Notes: generated from the sequence alone by a model not told the origin. A stretch of DNA of 64,000 nt from Pectobacterium brasiliense (GCF_013449685.1 NZ_JACDSF010000063.1:1-64000), one strand, 5' to 3'. Numbered from the stretch's first letter, positions 33,008-44,840 are shown. Made by a program: numbers and translations.

Positions 33008-34603
33008 ATGATGCCCAAATACCCGTCGCGGATACGCTCCGCCCCTGACGTTTCGCTGACCGCCACGCTGTCGGCGGGATATTCCGCGTTGGTCATTTCA
33101 TTAGTCGTTCCACTGCTGGTCCTTGCTGGCTGGTGGCTTGCCAGCCGTCACGGGTGGATGTCTGAACAGATCCTGCCTTCGCCGCTGGCGGTCATCGATA
33201 GCGCCCGGGCTTTTATCCCCGAAGAGTTGATTCATCAGTTGCCTATCAGCCTGATACGGCTGGTGATTGGCTTTAGCGGCGGGATCGCGCTGGGTCTGGT
33301 GCTCGGCAGCCTGTTTGGCCTGAATCGCCGGTTGAATGCGCTGTTTATGCCGCTCTTCACCGTCATCGCGCAGGTCCCGACGCTGGCCTGGATTCCGCTT
33401 TTGATGCTGTCACTGGGCATCGGTGAGGCGCTGAAACTGGTAGTGCTGGTGAAATCGGTAACGGTGCCGGTGACGCTTTATACCTGCGCGGGTATCCAAC
33501 AGACGCCACAAAAACTGCATGAAATGGCGCGTAGCCTGCGTTTACCGCCCGCCGCCTTCCTGCGTTACCTGATTCTGCCTGCGATGCTGCCGTATGTGAT
33601 GACGGGCATTCGGCTGGCGTTTTCTACCGGATGGGTCGCCTTGATCGCGGTCGAGCTACTCGCATCCAGCGAAGGGCTGGGCTATCTGCTGGTACAAAGC
33701 CGCCAGCTATTTATGCTCGATCTGGTGTTTGTCTGCATTCTGATTATTGGCGTACTGGGGTTTGCCGGGGAACGCGTGCTGCTGAAGCTGGAGCGTCGCT
33801 GGATTCACTGGCCCGCGCCAGTGCTGGGGCGAGATAGCCTGAGCACTGCGTTGCCGAGCCTGTCGCTGATGCCTTGGTTAGCGCCATTAGTACTGGTTGC
33901 GCTGTGGCAGGTGAGCAGTGTGCACGAGTGGGTGAATGTGGCCTTTCTTCCTGCACCGAGCAGCGTGATCGACGCGCTGTGGACGGGGCTGGTTCAGGGC
34001 GGGCTGTCGGCCGATCTCCATGCCAGCCTGCTGCGTGCGCTACAGGGCTTTGTGCTGGGCAGTGCGATCGGCGTGCTGGTCGGTGCGTTACTTGGCGGTT
34101 GGCGTATCGCCGACAGGCTGTTTAATCCGGCGCTGTCCGCGCTGCGCTGCGTGGCGCTATTTGCCTGGCTGCCGCTGATCACCGCCTGGTTTGGTTTAGG
34201 GGAGAGCGCCAAAATCGTGTTTATCGCCGTCGCGGCGTTCTTTCCTGTGATGCTGGCAACCCGCCAGGGGATCGCCCAGCTTCCGCCTGCGCTATTGGAA
34301 GTGGCGCAGGTTCTGCGCCTGACGCCAGTGCAGACGCTTCGCACGTTGATATTGCCCAGCGTATTGCCGCCGCTGTTTTCCGGTCTACGGCTGGCGCTGA
34401 TGCATGCGTGGACGGGCGCGATTGGCGCAGAGTATTTCATGCCGTCGGGAGAGGGGTTGGGCGGCATGATGATTCGCGCGCAGCAGTTGCTTGAATCCGA
34501 TCGCATCATGGCGGGCGTGGTGCTGATTGCCGCGGTGGCCGCGCTGTTTTCCCGATTGATTACCTTGTCTGAACGGCGGCTGACCCGCTGGCGCTTTGCG
34601 TGA
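33008..34603 (+). CDS. Tandem-fused ABC permease, NitT/TauT (SsuC-like) type
   Basis: A 531-residue inner-membrane protein consisting of two SsuC-like permease units joined head to tail. Unit 1 spans about residues 25-260 with the coupling loop EMARSLRLPPAAFLRYLILP; unit 2 spans about 285-520 with EVAQVLRLTPVQTLRTLILP. Usual SsuC/TauC permeases are about 260 residues and work as homodimers, so this fusion makes an obligate intramolecular pair whose halves can diverge. It should pair with the ATPase encoded just downstream and the binding protein at 29.5 kb. The start is one of two adjacent ATGs (33008 or 33011). Its stop lies 18 bases before the ATPase start. Confidence 0.9.
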   Translation: MMPKYPSRIRSAPDVSLTATLSAGYSALVISLVVPLLVLAGWWLASRHGWMSEQILPSPLAVIDSARAFIPEELIHQLPISLIRLVIGFSGGIALGLVLGSLFGLNRRLNALFMPLFTVIAQVPTLAWIPLLMLSLGIGEALKLVVLVKSVTVPVTLYTCAGIQQTPQKLHEMARSLRLPPAAFLRYLILPAMLPYVMTGIRLAFSTGWVALIAVELLASSEGLGYLLVQSRQLFMLDLVFVCILIIGVLGFAGERVLLKLERRWIHWPAPVLGRDSLSTALPSLSLMPWLAPLVLVALWQVSSVHEWVNVAFLPAPSSVIDALWTGLVQGGLSADLHASLLRALQGFVLGSAIGVLVGALLGGWRIADRLFNPALSALRCVALFAWLPLITAWFGLGESAKIVFIAVAAFFPVMLATRQGIAQLPPALLEVAQVLRLTPVQTLRTLILPSVLPPLFSGLRLALMHAWTGAIGAEYFMPSGEGLGGMMIRAQQLLESDRIMAGVVLIAAVAALFSRLITLSERRLTRWRFA

Positions 34604-34620
34604 CCGTTAACGGAGAATCT

Positions 34621-35379
34621 ATGTCCCTGCATTTTCAGCACATTACTAAACATTTTACCGTCAACGGCGCGCCGCTCACGGTGTTACAGGACATCGATCT
34701 GTCGCTGCAGGCTGGTGAACTGGTTGCGGTCATCGGTGCCAGCGGCTGTGGTAAATCGACGCTACTGCGTTTGGCGGCCGGGATTGATACCACAGAACGT
34801 GGGCGCATTCTGATTGGCGAACGGCCTGTGCAGGGTATTCCCGATGATGTCAGTCTGGTGTTTCAGGAGCCGCGCCTGTTTCCGTGGCTCACCGTGACGG
34901 ACAATATTCGCCTCGGTATGCTCAATCTCGATCTTTCTCCTGCTGAAGTAGAGCGCCGCATTGCGCACTATCTCCAGATGATGGGGCTGGAAGGCTTTGC
35001 CGACGCATGGCCGCACCAGCTGTCGGGCGGAATGGCGCAGCGCGTGGCGATCGCTCGTGGGCTGGTGTCGACGCCGCGTATTCTCTTGCTGGATGAACCC
35101 TTTGGGGCGCTGGATGCGCTGACTAAACAGCAGTTGCAGGAGCGTCTGGCGGAGATTCGCCAGCAAACAGATTTGACGATCCTGCTGGTGACACACGATG
35201 TGGAAGAGGCGGTTTTTCTGGCGGACAGCGTGGTGGTGATGTCGCCCCGGCCTGGCCGGATTAGCAGGATTCTGCCGATAAATCTCACTTATCCCCGCGA
35301 CCGAACCAGCACTGCATTGTTGGAGCAACGACAAGCGGTCAGTCAGGCGCTACATAAGGCGGATACTGTTGAAGCCTGA
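34621..35379 (+). CDS. ABC transporter ATPase, NitT/TauT (SsuB-like) type
   Basis: A 252-residue ATPase with Walker A GASGCGKST (about residues 40-48), Q-loop VFQEPRLFPW, signature LSGGM, Walker B RILLLDEPFGALD and switch His in VTHDVEEAV. The FQEPRL sequence is characteristic of the nitrate/sulfonate/taurine ATPase group. The ATG at 34621 is preceded by GGAG at good spacing; a GTG at 34600 overlaps the permease stop and is less likely. It is the last gene of the tonB-exbB-exbD-permease-ATPase operon and is followed by a clear terminator. Confidence 0.93.
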   Translation: MSLHFQHITKHFTVNGAPLTVLQDIDLSLQAGELVAVIGASGCGKSTLLRLAAGIDTTERGRILIGERPVQGIPDDVSLVFQEPRLFPWLTVTDNIRLGMLNLDLSPAEVERRIAHYLQMMGLEGFADAWPHQLSGGMAQRVAIARGLVSTPRILLLDEPFGALDALTKQQLQERLAEIRQQTDLTILLVTHDVEEAVFLADSVVVMSPRPGRISRILPINLTYPRDRTSTALLEQRQAVSQALHKADTVEA

Positions 35380-35421
35380 TGCTGTTGCCTACTGCTTTCT
35401 CTCAATCTTAATCATCGATAG

Positions 35422-35453
35422 AAACCGCCGTGGAAAAGGCGGTTTTTCTTTTC
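35422..35453 (+). terminator. Intrinsic terminator of the tonB-ABC operon
   Basis: AAACCGCC (35422-35429) pairs with GGCGGTTT (35438-35445), followed by a T-rich tract. The rest of the 324-base gap to aguB (35454-35703) presumably holds the aguBA promoter, but no confident hexamers were chosen. Confidence 0.85.
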
Positions 35454-35703
35454 TGCTCGTCACGCGAGATCATTCATTTTCAGCATAGTGAAGTCTCGTC
35501 ATTAACTGGCATAATGCGCATGTCATTTTCGGTCAATACCTTAACAGGATATTCCTATTGGGCATGCGTAGGCGTGTTGGCCTACACTCGTTAAGGCCGC
35601 GCCGGTTAGTGCCGATGCATAATCGTGACCGAGAGAAACACTTATTGCCAATACTTGCCGGTAAGAAAGGGCGGGTATATATCGTTATTATTGAGGTTTT
35701 CGC

Positions 35704-36588
35704 ATGAAAAAAGTTACCGTTGCCGCAACACAAATGGCGTGTTCCTGGGATCTGCCCAAGAATATCGAAAACGCTGAAAAACTGGTGCGACAAGCGCATG
35801 CAAAAGGCGCGCAGGTTATCCTGATTCAGGAACTGTTTGCCGCACCGTATTTCTGTATCGATCAAAGCCCGGAGCACTATGCGCTGGCGCAGGAGCTGGA
35901 AACCAGCCCGCTGATTAAGCATTTTTCCGCACTGGCGGCGGAGCTGAACGTGGTGTTGCCGTTGAGCTTCTTCGAGCGTGCCAATAACGCCTATTACAAC
36001 TCGCTGGTGATGATTGACGCGGACGGCGCCGTGCTGGACGTTTACCGCAAAACGCATATTCCGAATGGTCCGGCGTATCAGGAGAAGCAATTCTTCATTC
36101 CGGGCGATACCGGTTTTAAAGTCTGGCAGACGCGCTACGCAAAAATCGGCGTGGGCATTTGCTGGGATCAGTGGTTCCCGGAAACCGCCCGCAGTCTGGC
36201 GTTGCAGGGCGCAGAGCTGATTTTCTATCCGACCGCGATTGGTTCCGAACCGGCTTACCCGGATATCGACAGCCAGCCGCACTGGACTCGCGTTCAGCAA
36301 GGTCACGCCGCCGCGAATTTGGTGCCGGTGATCGCCTCCAACCGTATCGGTACCGAAGCTAGCAAATACATCGACGGTCTGGAAATGACGTTCTACGGTT
36401 CGTCCTTTATTGCCGACCAAACGGGTGCGCTGCTGGCTCAGGCCAACAAGACAGATGAAGCGATTCTGGTGCATGAGTTTGATTTAGAAGCCATTGCTGC
36501 ACAGCGTGCGTCATGGGGGCTGTTCCGCGACCGTCGCCCGGACATGTACGGCACGATTGCCACTTCTGACGGCAAGACCCGGAGATAA
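35704..36588 (+). CDS. aguB: N-carbamoylputrescine amidase AguB
   Basis: Nitrilase-superfamily enzyme hydrolysing N-carbamoylputrescine to putrescine, CO2 and ammonia, the second step of agmatine use. The 294-residue product has the catalytic triad Glu43 (in ILIQELFA), Lys116 (in VYRKTHIPNGP) and Cys153 (in GVGICWDQWFPE). The sequence FYPTAIGSEP downstream is typical for the carbamoylputrescine group. Its stop abuts the aguA start, so the two form an operon giving an arginine-decarboxylase-dependent putrescine route. Confidence 0.95.
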   Translation: MKKVTVAATQMACSWDLPKNIENAEKLVRQAHAKGAQVILIQELFAAPYFCIDQSPEHYALAQELETSPLIKHFSALAAELNVVLPLSFFERANNAYYNSLVMIDADGAVLDVYRKTHIPNGPAYQEKQFFIPGDTGFKVWQTRYAKIGVGICWDQWFPETARSLALQGAELIFYPTAIGSEPAYPDIDSQPHWTRVQQGHAAANLVPVIASNRIGTEASKYIDGLEMTFYGSSFIADQTGALLAQANKTDEAILVHEFDLEAIAAQRASWGLFRDRRPDMYGTIATSDGKTRR

Positions 36589-37695
36589 ATGATGTCACAG
36601 CGAGCTACTCCTCATCTCACCACGCCGCATCAGGATGGTTTTGCGATGCCCGCCGAATGGGCACCGCATGATGCCGTGTGGATGATTTGGCCGTATCGTA
36701 CCGACAACTGGCGCGAACAGGGCGTTCCGGCGCAGAAAACGTTCGCGCGCGTGGCGGAAGCTATCGCTCAGAACACGCCGGTGATCATGGGTGTGCCCGC
36801 ACGCTACATGGCGGATGCGCAACAAGTGATGCCGGTGAACGTCACGCTGGTGGAAATGGAAAGCGACGATGCCTGGATGCGTGACACCGGTCCAACCATC
36901 GTGCTGAATCAGGCTGGTGAGCGTCGGGGTATCGACTGGCAGTTCAATGCCTGGGGCGGTGAGCTGGGCGGTCTGTACGAAGACTGGCGTCAGGATGAGA
37001 AAGTTGCGGCACAGGTGCTGGACTATCATCAGGCTGCGCGTTATGCCGCGCCGCTGATTCTGGAAGGCGGCTCGATCCATGTCGATGGTGAAGGTACGCT
37101 GCTGACCACGGCGGAATGCTTGCTCAACCCGAACCGCAACCCGCACCTGAGTAAGGCAGAAATCGAACAGCTGATGCGTGATTACCTCAGCATCTCGACG
37201 ATTATCTGGCTGGAAGAGGGCGTGTACAACGACGAAACCGACGGGCATATCGATAACATGTGCTGCTTCGTGCGTCCCGGTGAAGTGGCACTGCACTGGA
37301 CGGATGATGAAAACGATCCGCAGTATGCACGCTCCGTCGCGGCCTATGAGGTGCTGTCGGCCGCGCGGGATGCACAAGGGCGTGAGCTGAAAATTTGGAA
37401 GCTGCCTGCACCTGGCCCGCTCTATGCGACCAAAGAGGAAGCGCAGGGCGTGGACAGCGGCGATGCGGTTGAACGCCTTGCCGGCTCGCGTCTGGCGGGG
37501 TCTTACGTGAATTTCCTGATTAGCAATCAGCAGATCATTTTCCCGCTGCTGGATGAGAAGACGGATGACGTTGCACGCGATCTGCTGCAACAGATGTTCC
37601 CTGGCTACCTGATTAGCGGCGTGCCTGCGCGGGAAATCCTGCTGGGCGGGGGAAATATTCACTGCATTACGCAGCAAATCCCTGCGGCGAGGTAA
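36589..37695 (+). CDS. aguA: Agmatine deiminase AguA
   Basis: Converts agmatine to N-carbamoylputrescine and ammonia, feeding AguB. The 368-residue protein shows the guanidine-modifying-enzyme fold: [10 protein letters not shown], substrate residues in [13 protein letters not shown], the [17 protein letters not shown] segment with the catalytic His/Asp, and the nucleophile Cys359 in [11 protein letters not shown]. The reading frame starts with two adjacent ATGs (36589, 36592) directly after the aguB stop. The minus strand has a long open frame over this gene (36595-37827), which is a codon-bias artefact. Confidence 0.95.
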   Translation: MMSQRATPHLTTPHQDGFAMPAEWAPHDAVWMIWPYRTDNWREQGVPAQKTFARVAEAIAQNTPVIMGVPARYMADAQQVMPVNVTLVEMESDDAWMRDTGPTIVLNQAGERRGIDWQFNAWGGELGGLYEDWRQDEKVAAQVLDYHQAARYAAPLILEGGSIHVDGEGTLLTTAECLLNPNRNPHLSKAEIEQLMRDYLSISTIIWLEEGVYNDETDGHIDNMCCFVRPGEVALHWTDDENDPQYARSVAAYEVLSAARDAQGRELKIWKLPAPGPLYATKEEAQGVDSGDAVERLAGSRLAGSYVNFLISNQQIIFPLLDEKTDDVARDLLQQMFPGYLISGVPAREILLGGGNIHCITQQIPAAR

Positions 37696-37825
37696 CGGTC
37701 GAGCCGTTAACTGACGGTTTAAAAGAAGGGGGCAGACAGGGATATCCGTTATAAAAAAACGCCGGGAACGTTTTTCAACGTTGCGCAAGCAACGGCCCGA
37801 AGGGTGACGGATAGGGATATCCGTC
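37694..37825 (+). other. Structured aguA 3' region with GGGA-loop hairpins and direct repeats
   Basis: Between aguA and the tpiA terminator the plus strand holds AACGG/CCGTT (37694-37708), AAAAACG/CGTTTTT with loop CCGGGAA (37755-37775), CGTTG/CAACG (37779-37794), and a perfect GACGGATA/TATCCGTC stem with loop GGGA (37806-37825). The sequence AGGGATATCCGT occurs twice, about 75 bases apart (from 37738 and 37813), the first preceded by AC as in the CsrA consensus. It is probably a repeat-derived 3' UTR; an RsmA-binding RNA is possible. Confidence 0.5.
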
Positions 37826-37827
37826 AT

Positions 37828-37866
37828 AAAAAAGCCGGTTGGCGCGATAGCGTGAACCGGCTTTTT
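37828..37866. terminator. Bidirectional terminator between aguA and tpiA
   Basis: AAAGCCGGTT (37831-37840) pairs with AACCGGCTTT (37855-37864), flanked by A-runs on the left and T-runs on the right, so it works in both directions for the convergent aguBA and tpiA transcripts. Confidence 0.85.
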
Positions 37867-37904
37867 GATCGGACGAACCTTTGTCCGCCCGTTTTCGATA
37901 AAGC

Positions 37905-38711
<807 letters not shown>

Positions 38712-38837
38712 TTAATAAATCAAGGTGTTAATGAACCGATGTATAAATTTTACTGCCTACAGGCAATATTACCTGCCCACAGTATAGAGACGAAATGTGA
38801 CCGTGGCTCTGTTTTTCGTCATGAATTACCGTGTTGA

Positions 38838-39437
38838 TCACGGTTCAGATAGCGTTAGCTTAATCGGTTCAACAGCAAAAGTTAGCCCTTTTTCACCATC
38901 ATCTGCAACAACATAACGCAAGGCGCCTTCCGTTTGCGGATAAAAGCGCTTTCCTTTGCCCTTTTCCAGCAGTTCGGTGACTTTTTTCACGCTCTGTTCT
39001 TCCGTCAGCGATGGGGCGAACGTGCGTGCCAGCGCTGCCATATAGTCGATAGCCTGCTTACGACGCACCGTGGTTTCTTGTTCGCTCTGCGGCTGCGGCA
39101 GCCAGGTGATTTGCAGCGTTTTGATTTTCCCAGTGCCTTTCTCCAGCGCGGTTGAGGCATAGAGGTGGTCGTTGATCCGGCTGGCGGCGCGAGTCAACAT
39201 GCTGGTGATGTTACCGGTGTCGACAACCCGAAATTCGCCAATCGGTAGCGTTGGATTGCTCAGGTTGTAGCGGGAACGGAACTGCGTGATGGTTTGATCG
39301 AAGGTAGGGGCACCAGCCAACAGATACGGCGCATTGGCTGAGGGTTTAGGCGGGAACGTCGGATCGGCACCCGCGTGAGTCTGGTACAGCACCAGCGATG
39401 ATAAAACCAAAAGTGAAGCGATGCGTTTTCGTGTCAT
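38838..39437 (-). CDS. yiiQ: DUF1454 periplasmic protein YiiQ
   Basis: An uncharacterised enterobacterial protein of about 199 residues, next to tpiA as in E. coli. The start at 39437 (MTRKRIASLLVLSSLVLYQ) gives a clean signal peptide cleaved near AGA-DP; an upstream ATG at 39461 adds 8 residues and is less likely. The mature part contains the family motifs PYLLAGAPTFDQTI, ALEKGTGKIKTLQITWLP and RYVVADDGEKGLTF. No enzymatic motif is seen. The role is unknown, presumably periplasmic. Confidence 0.87.
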   Translation of the reverse strand: MTRKRIASLLVLSSLVLYQTHAGADPTFPPKPSANAPYLLAGAPTFDQTITQFRSRYNLSNPTLPIGEFRVVDTGNITSMLTRAASRINDHLYASTALEKGTGKIKTLQITWLPQPQSEQETTVRRKQAIDYMAALARTFAPSLTEEQSVKKVTELLEKGKGKRFYPQTEGALRYVVADDGEKGLTFAVEPIKLTLSEP

Positions 39438-39674
39438 AAGGATTCGGGTCAGCCACTTCAAAAGATGTCCAGGCCAATAACGGCGGAATACGTTTGATTA
39501 AAGCGGCATTGGTACGTCGTTGTCAAAAATAGTACGTCGTTGTGAGAAATCGCACGTGGCTGACAAAAATCGCGTAAAGATGGCGGGCAACTGTCTCGGT
39601 TGAGGTAAAATCAGCCTGCGTAAAATACAGATTAATTCGGCCAGACAGGCCGACAATTCAGGGCGTTATCGTTA

Positions 39675-40097
39675 ATGACATTACAGCAATGGTGCTTCTC
39701 GTTTAAAGGCCGAGTCGGTCGTCGTGATTTTTGGCTTTGGATGGCGATTTGGGTCGCGCTGATGGCGGTGCTGTTTACGCTATCCGGCCAAAGCTGGCTG
39801 GATACGCAATCGACGGCGTTTGGTTTGGTGGTATTGCTGTGGCCGACGGCGGCGATTATGGTGAAACGGCTGCACGACCGTAATAAGAGCGGCTGGTGGG
39901 CGCTGCTGCTCGTGGTGGCGTGGATGTTGGCTTCGGGGAATTGGACGATGTTCTCGTCCATCTGGCAGTGGGGCATTGGCCGCTTCTTGCCGATCCTGAT
40001 TGTCGTGATGACGCTGCTCGACTGTGGCGTTTTTCTGGGGACAAAAGGGGAAAACCGCTTTGGAGCAGCGGCGGAACCGTTTCGCTTCCGCCGCTGA
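39675..40097 (+). CDS. yiiR: DUF805 inner-membrane protein YiiR
   Basis: A 140-residue membrane protein of the DUF805 family: the N-terminal FKGRVGRRDFWLWM motif, the RLHDRNKSGWWALL motif after the second membrane segment, and four hydrophobic segments in total. It is the same neighbour order as E. coli (yiiQ, yiiR, then fpr). It converges with fpr; the two stops are 18 bases apart. The function is unknown, and DUF805 proteins are often small envelope-associated integral proteins. Confidence 0.88.
   Translation: MTLQQWCFSFKGRVGRRDFWLWMAIWVALMAVLFTLSGQSWLDTQSTAFGLVVLLWPTAAIMVKRLHDRNKSGWWALLLVVAWMLASGNWTMFSSIWQWGIGRFLPILIVVMTLLDCGVFLGTKGENRFGAAAEPFRFRR
40066..40096. terminator. Hairpin at the convergent yiiR/fpr ends
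   Basis: CAGCGGCGGAA (40066-40076) pairs perfectly with TTCCGCCGCTG (40086-40096) over a 9-base loop. The stem encodes the YiiR C-terminus. There is no T-run on either side, so termination by it is uncertain, but it is a strong 3'-end structure for both transcripts. Confidence 0.45.
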
Positions 40098-40115
40098 TTA
40101 ACAACGACCTGCAGT

Positions 40116-40862
40116 TTACCAATAGTTTTCGGCAGTCATATGACCGGGCCTGCGGCGCAGGTGCTTGGTCATTTGGCGCTCTTCTTTCAGCAACAGCTGA
40201 GTGTCGCGTACCATCTGCGGGTTGCCGCATAGCATGACGTGGCTTGTCGCTGCATCCATCGGCAGGCCTACGGCGGCTTCCAGCGTACCGCTGCTGATAA
40301 GCTGGGGAATGCGGCCCGTCAGCGAGCCTGTTTCTTCTTCCCGACTGACGACCGTTTGAATACGCAGTTGACTGTGGTAGCGCTGCTGTAATTGCTGCAT
40401 TAGCGGCAGATAACTCAGATCGCGTGAGAAGCGGGCGGCGTGAACCAGTACGATATTCTTAAAACGCTCCAAGCCCTTGCCTTCCTGAAGAATCGACAGA
40501 TAAGGGCCAATGCCTGTCCCTGTTGCCAGCATCCACAGCGTTTCACAATCAGGCACTTCTTCCAGCACGAAAAAGCCGGCAGCCTCTTTGACGATCAGGA
40601 CGTCTGAACCGGGCTGCAACGCATGCAGATGCGGGCTGAGCTTACCTTCTGGCACCGTCACCAGATAAAATTCAAGCGTGGGATCGCTGGGTGCATTCAC
40701 GTAGGAATAAGCGCGCTGCACTTTCTCGCCATCAATCTCCAGCGCCAGTTTGCCATACTGCCCGGCAGTGAATGCATCGGTGGGCGCGTGAACCCGAATG
40801 CTAAACAGACTTTCTGTCCAGTTTTCTACCTGAACTACCTTGCCTGTCACCCACTCAGCCAT
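40116..40862 (-). CDS. fpr: Ferredoxin/flavodoxin-NADP+ reductase Fpr
   Basis: FAD enzyme that moves electrons between NADPH and flavodoxin or ferredoxin, serving radical enzymes and oxidative-stress repair. The 248-residue product has the FAD motif RAYSYVNAP, the NADP-binding LATGTGIGPYLSIL, HVMLCGNPQMV and the C-terminal aromatic tail ending in AENYW. Length and features equal E. coli Fpr. In E. coli it belongs to the SoxRS regulon; I did not identify a soxbox here. Confidence 0.96.
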   Translation of the reverse strand: MAEWVTGKVVQVENWTESLFSIRVHAPTDAFTAGQYGKLALEIDGEKVQRAYSYVNAPSDPTLEFYLVTVPEGKLSPHLHALQPGSDVLIVKEAAGFFVLEEVPDCETLWMLATGTGIGPYLSILQEGKGLERFKNIVLVHAARFSRDLSYLPLMQQLQQRYHSQLRIQTVVSREEETGSLTGRIPQLISSGTLEAAVGLPMDAATSHVMLCGNPQMVRDTQLLLKEERQMTKHLRRRPGHMTAENYW

Positions 40863-40979
40863 ATTTTTTTGCTCCTGTTGCTTGCATTAGACGCTGCTAT
40901 TTTTGCATGTAAGTCGTGCATCTACGATACGCTATTTATTAACAACTGTGAAACAATCAGTCTGCCGATCGGTGGTCAG

Positions 40980-41990
40980 CTACAGCAGGAACTCGTGCAG
41001 CATACGATCCTTACGATCCAGATAGTGCGTCGATTTAATCCGGCGGATCGTGCGGGATTTGCCGCGGATCAGCAGCGTTTCGGTCGTTGCCATATTGCCT
41101 TTACGCGCGATCCCGTCCAGCAAATCACCTTTGGTGATGCCAGTTGCAGAGAAAATCACGTTATCGTTGCGCGCCATGTCATCAAGCTTGAGGACGCCAC
41201 CGGCTTCGATGCCCATTTGGCGGCAGCGTGCCAGCTCATCTTCACCGATACGGCGGTTTTCAGCACTATCGCCTTTGACCTGATGACGGGCGAGCAAACG
41301 CCCCTGCATGTCGCCATCAAGCGCGCGGATAACGGCTGCTGAAATTACGCCTTCTGGCGCGCCGCCGATGCCGTATAGCACGTCAACTTCGCTGTCTGGC
41401 ATGCAGGTGAGGATGGACGCCGCAACGTCGCCGTCTGGGATCGCGAACACTTTCACACCCAACTGCTGCATGTCCGCGATACAGGCATCGTGGCGCGGTT
41501 TAGCGAGTATAGTCACCGTTAACTGGCTCAGCGGTTTACCCAACTTCAGTGCGACATTACGCAGGTTGTCCGCCAGCGGCAGGTTGAGGTCAATCGCGCC
41601 TTTTGCCTCGGGGCCGACAATCAACTTTTCCATGTACATGTCTGGCGCGTGCAGAAACGTGCCTTTTTCGCCAACGGCCAGCACGGCCAGCGCATTTGCC
41701 TGACCCATTGCCGTCATCCGCGTGCCTTCAATCGGATCGACAGCGATGTCTACGGCATCGCCCTGACCGGTACCGACCTGCTCGCCGATGAACAACATAG
41801 GCGCTTCGTCGATTTCCCCTTCGCCGATGACAATCTGACCGTTGATATTGACCTGATTCAGCATGATGCGCATTGCCTGTACGGCAGCATTGTCGGCGGC
41901 ATTCTTGTCGCCACGGCCTAACCACTTATAGCCTGCCAGCGCGGCTGCTTCGGTGACGCGTGAGAACTCAATGGCTAATTCACGTTTCAT
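40980..41990 (-). CDS. glpX: Class II fructose-1,6-bisphosphatase GlpX
   Basis: Gluconeogenic phosphatase of the lithium-sensitive class. From the chosen start at 41990 (MKRELAIEFSRV) it is 336 residues, as in E. coli. Metal and phosphate motifs include VIGEGEIDEAPML, DIAVDPIEGTRM and YGIGGAPEGVIS. An upstream ATG at 42047 would add 19 unconserved residues. It lies downstream of glpFK but is separated by a strong intrinsic terminator (42077-42105), so it is probably expressed partly by readthrough or by its own promoter. Confidence 0.96.
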   Translation of the reverse strand: MKRELAIEFSRVTEAAALAGYKWLGRGDKNAADNAAVQAMRIMLNQVNINGQIVIGEGEIDEAPMLFIGEQVGTGQGDAVDIAVDPIEGTRMTAMGQANALAVLAVGEKGTFLHAPDMYMEKLIVGPEAKGAIDLNLPLADNLRNVALKLGKPLSQLTVTILAKPRHDACIADMQQLGVKVFAIPDGDVAASILTCMPDSEVDVLYGIGGAPEGVISAAVIRALDGDMQGRLLARHQVKGDSAENRRIGEDELARCRQMGIEAGGVLKLDDMARNDNVIFSATGITKGDLLDGIARKGNMATTETLLIRGKSRTIRRIKSTHYLDRKDRMLHEFLL

Positions 41991-42076
41991 AAATACCTGT
42001 CTATTGTCGATCGGGAAAGGAAGGGATGTGGGCGGGGATTTTATCACAACGGGGGAGAGTGGCGGTTGAACGGTAA

Positions 42077-42105
42077 GGAAAAAACGGGCGCGACAGGCGC
42101 GCCCG
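42077..42105 (-). terminator. Intrinsic terminator after glpK
   Basis: CGGGCGCG (42085-42092) pairs with CGCGCCCG (42098-42105). Read on the minus strand the stem is followed by four T's (six of the next eight bases are T or C). It lies between glpK and glpX, within the classic glpFKX operon. Confidence 0.82.
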
Positions 42106-42128
42106 ATGTGGACAGGTGCATTGGCGGA

Positions 42129-44533
<2,405 letters not shown>

Positions 44534-44629
44534 GTTTTTTTCCTGCTGGGTAACGTACAGAGTGGTAGGTCTAAGGATACCGTGGGGCATCCTCTGTTTT
44601 AAATGTATTTATGGTGTGAATTTATCGTT

Positions 44630-44651
44630 AATGCTCGAAAACGAGAAATAT
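44630..44651. promoter_or_regulatory. Putative GlpR operator upstream of glpF
   Basis: AATGCTCGAAAACGAGAAAT resembles the E. coli GlpR operator (ATGTTCGATAACGAACAT-type): the central TCGAAAACGA with inverted TGCTCG/CGAGAA halves fits. Position about 100 bp upstream of glpF is right for glycerol 3-phosphate-dependent repression. Confidence 0.5.
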
Positions 44652-44840
44652 CGAAATTAAAATGTGTGTTGCACGTCAAAAAAATGAGCGTATTCGCTTA
44701 TGAAATGACTCGCAGTGGTTTTTCGCCCACGGTTGATAGTAACGCTCAGGTTAAATTTATTAACACAATAGGGGTAATGGAGAAGTGAACAGGCGTCGTT
44801 TTCAGTTTACACCGCCCATTTTTCCGTTTCGGCTGTCCGT

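Noticed and set aside
35533-36474. 313-residue open frame antisense to aguB
   Set aside because: aguB has its intact E-K-C triad; the antisense frame is featureless.
36595-37827. 410-residue open frame antisense to aguA
   Set aside because: It lies wholly opposite a gene with full catalytic motifs, has no family features, and mirrors the GC-skewed codon positions of aguA.
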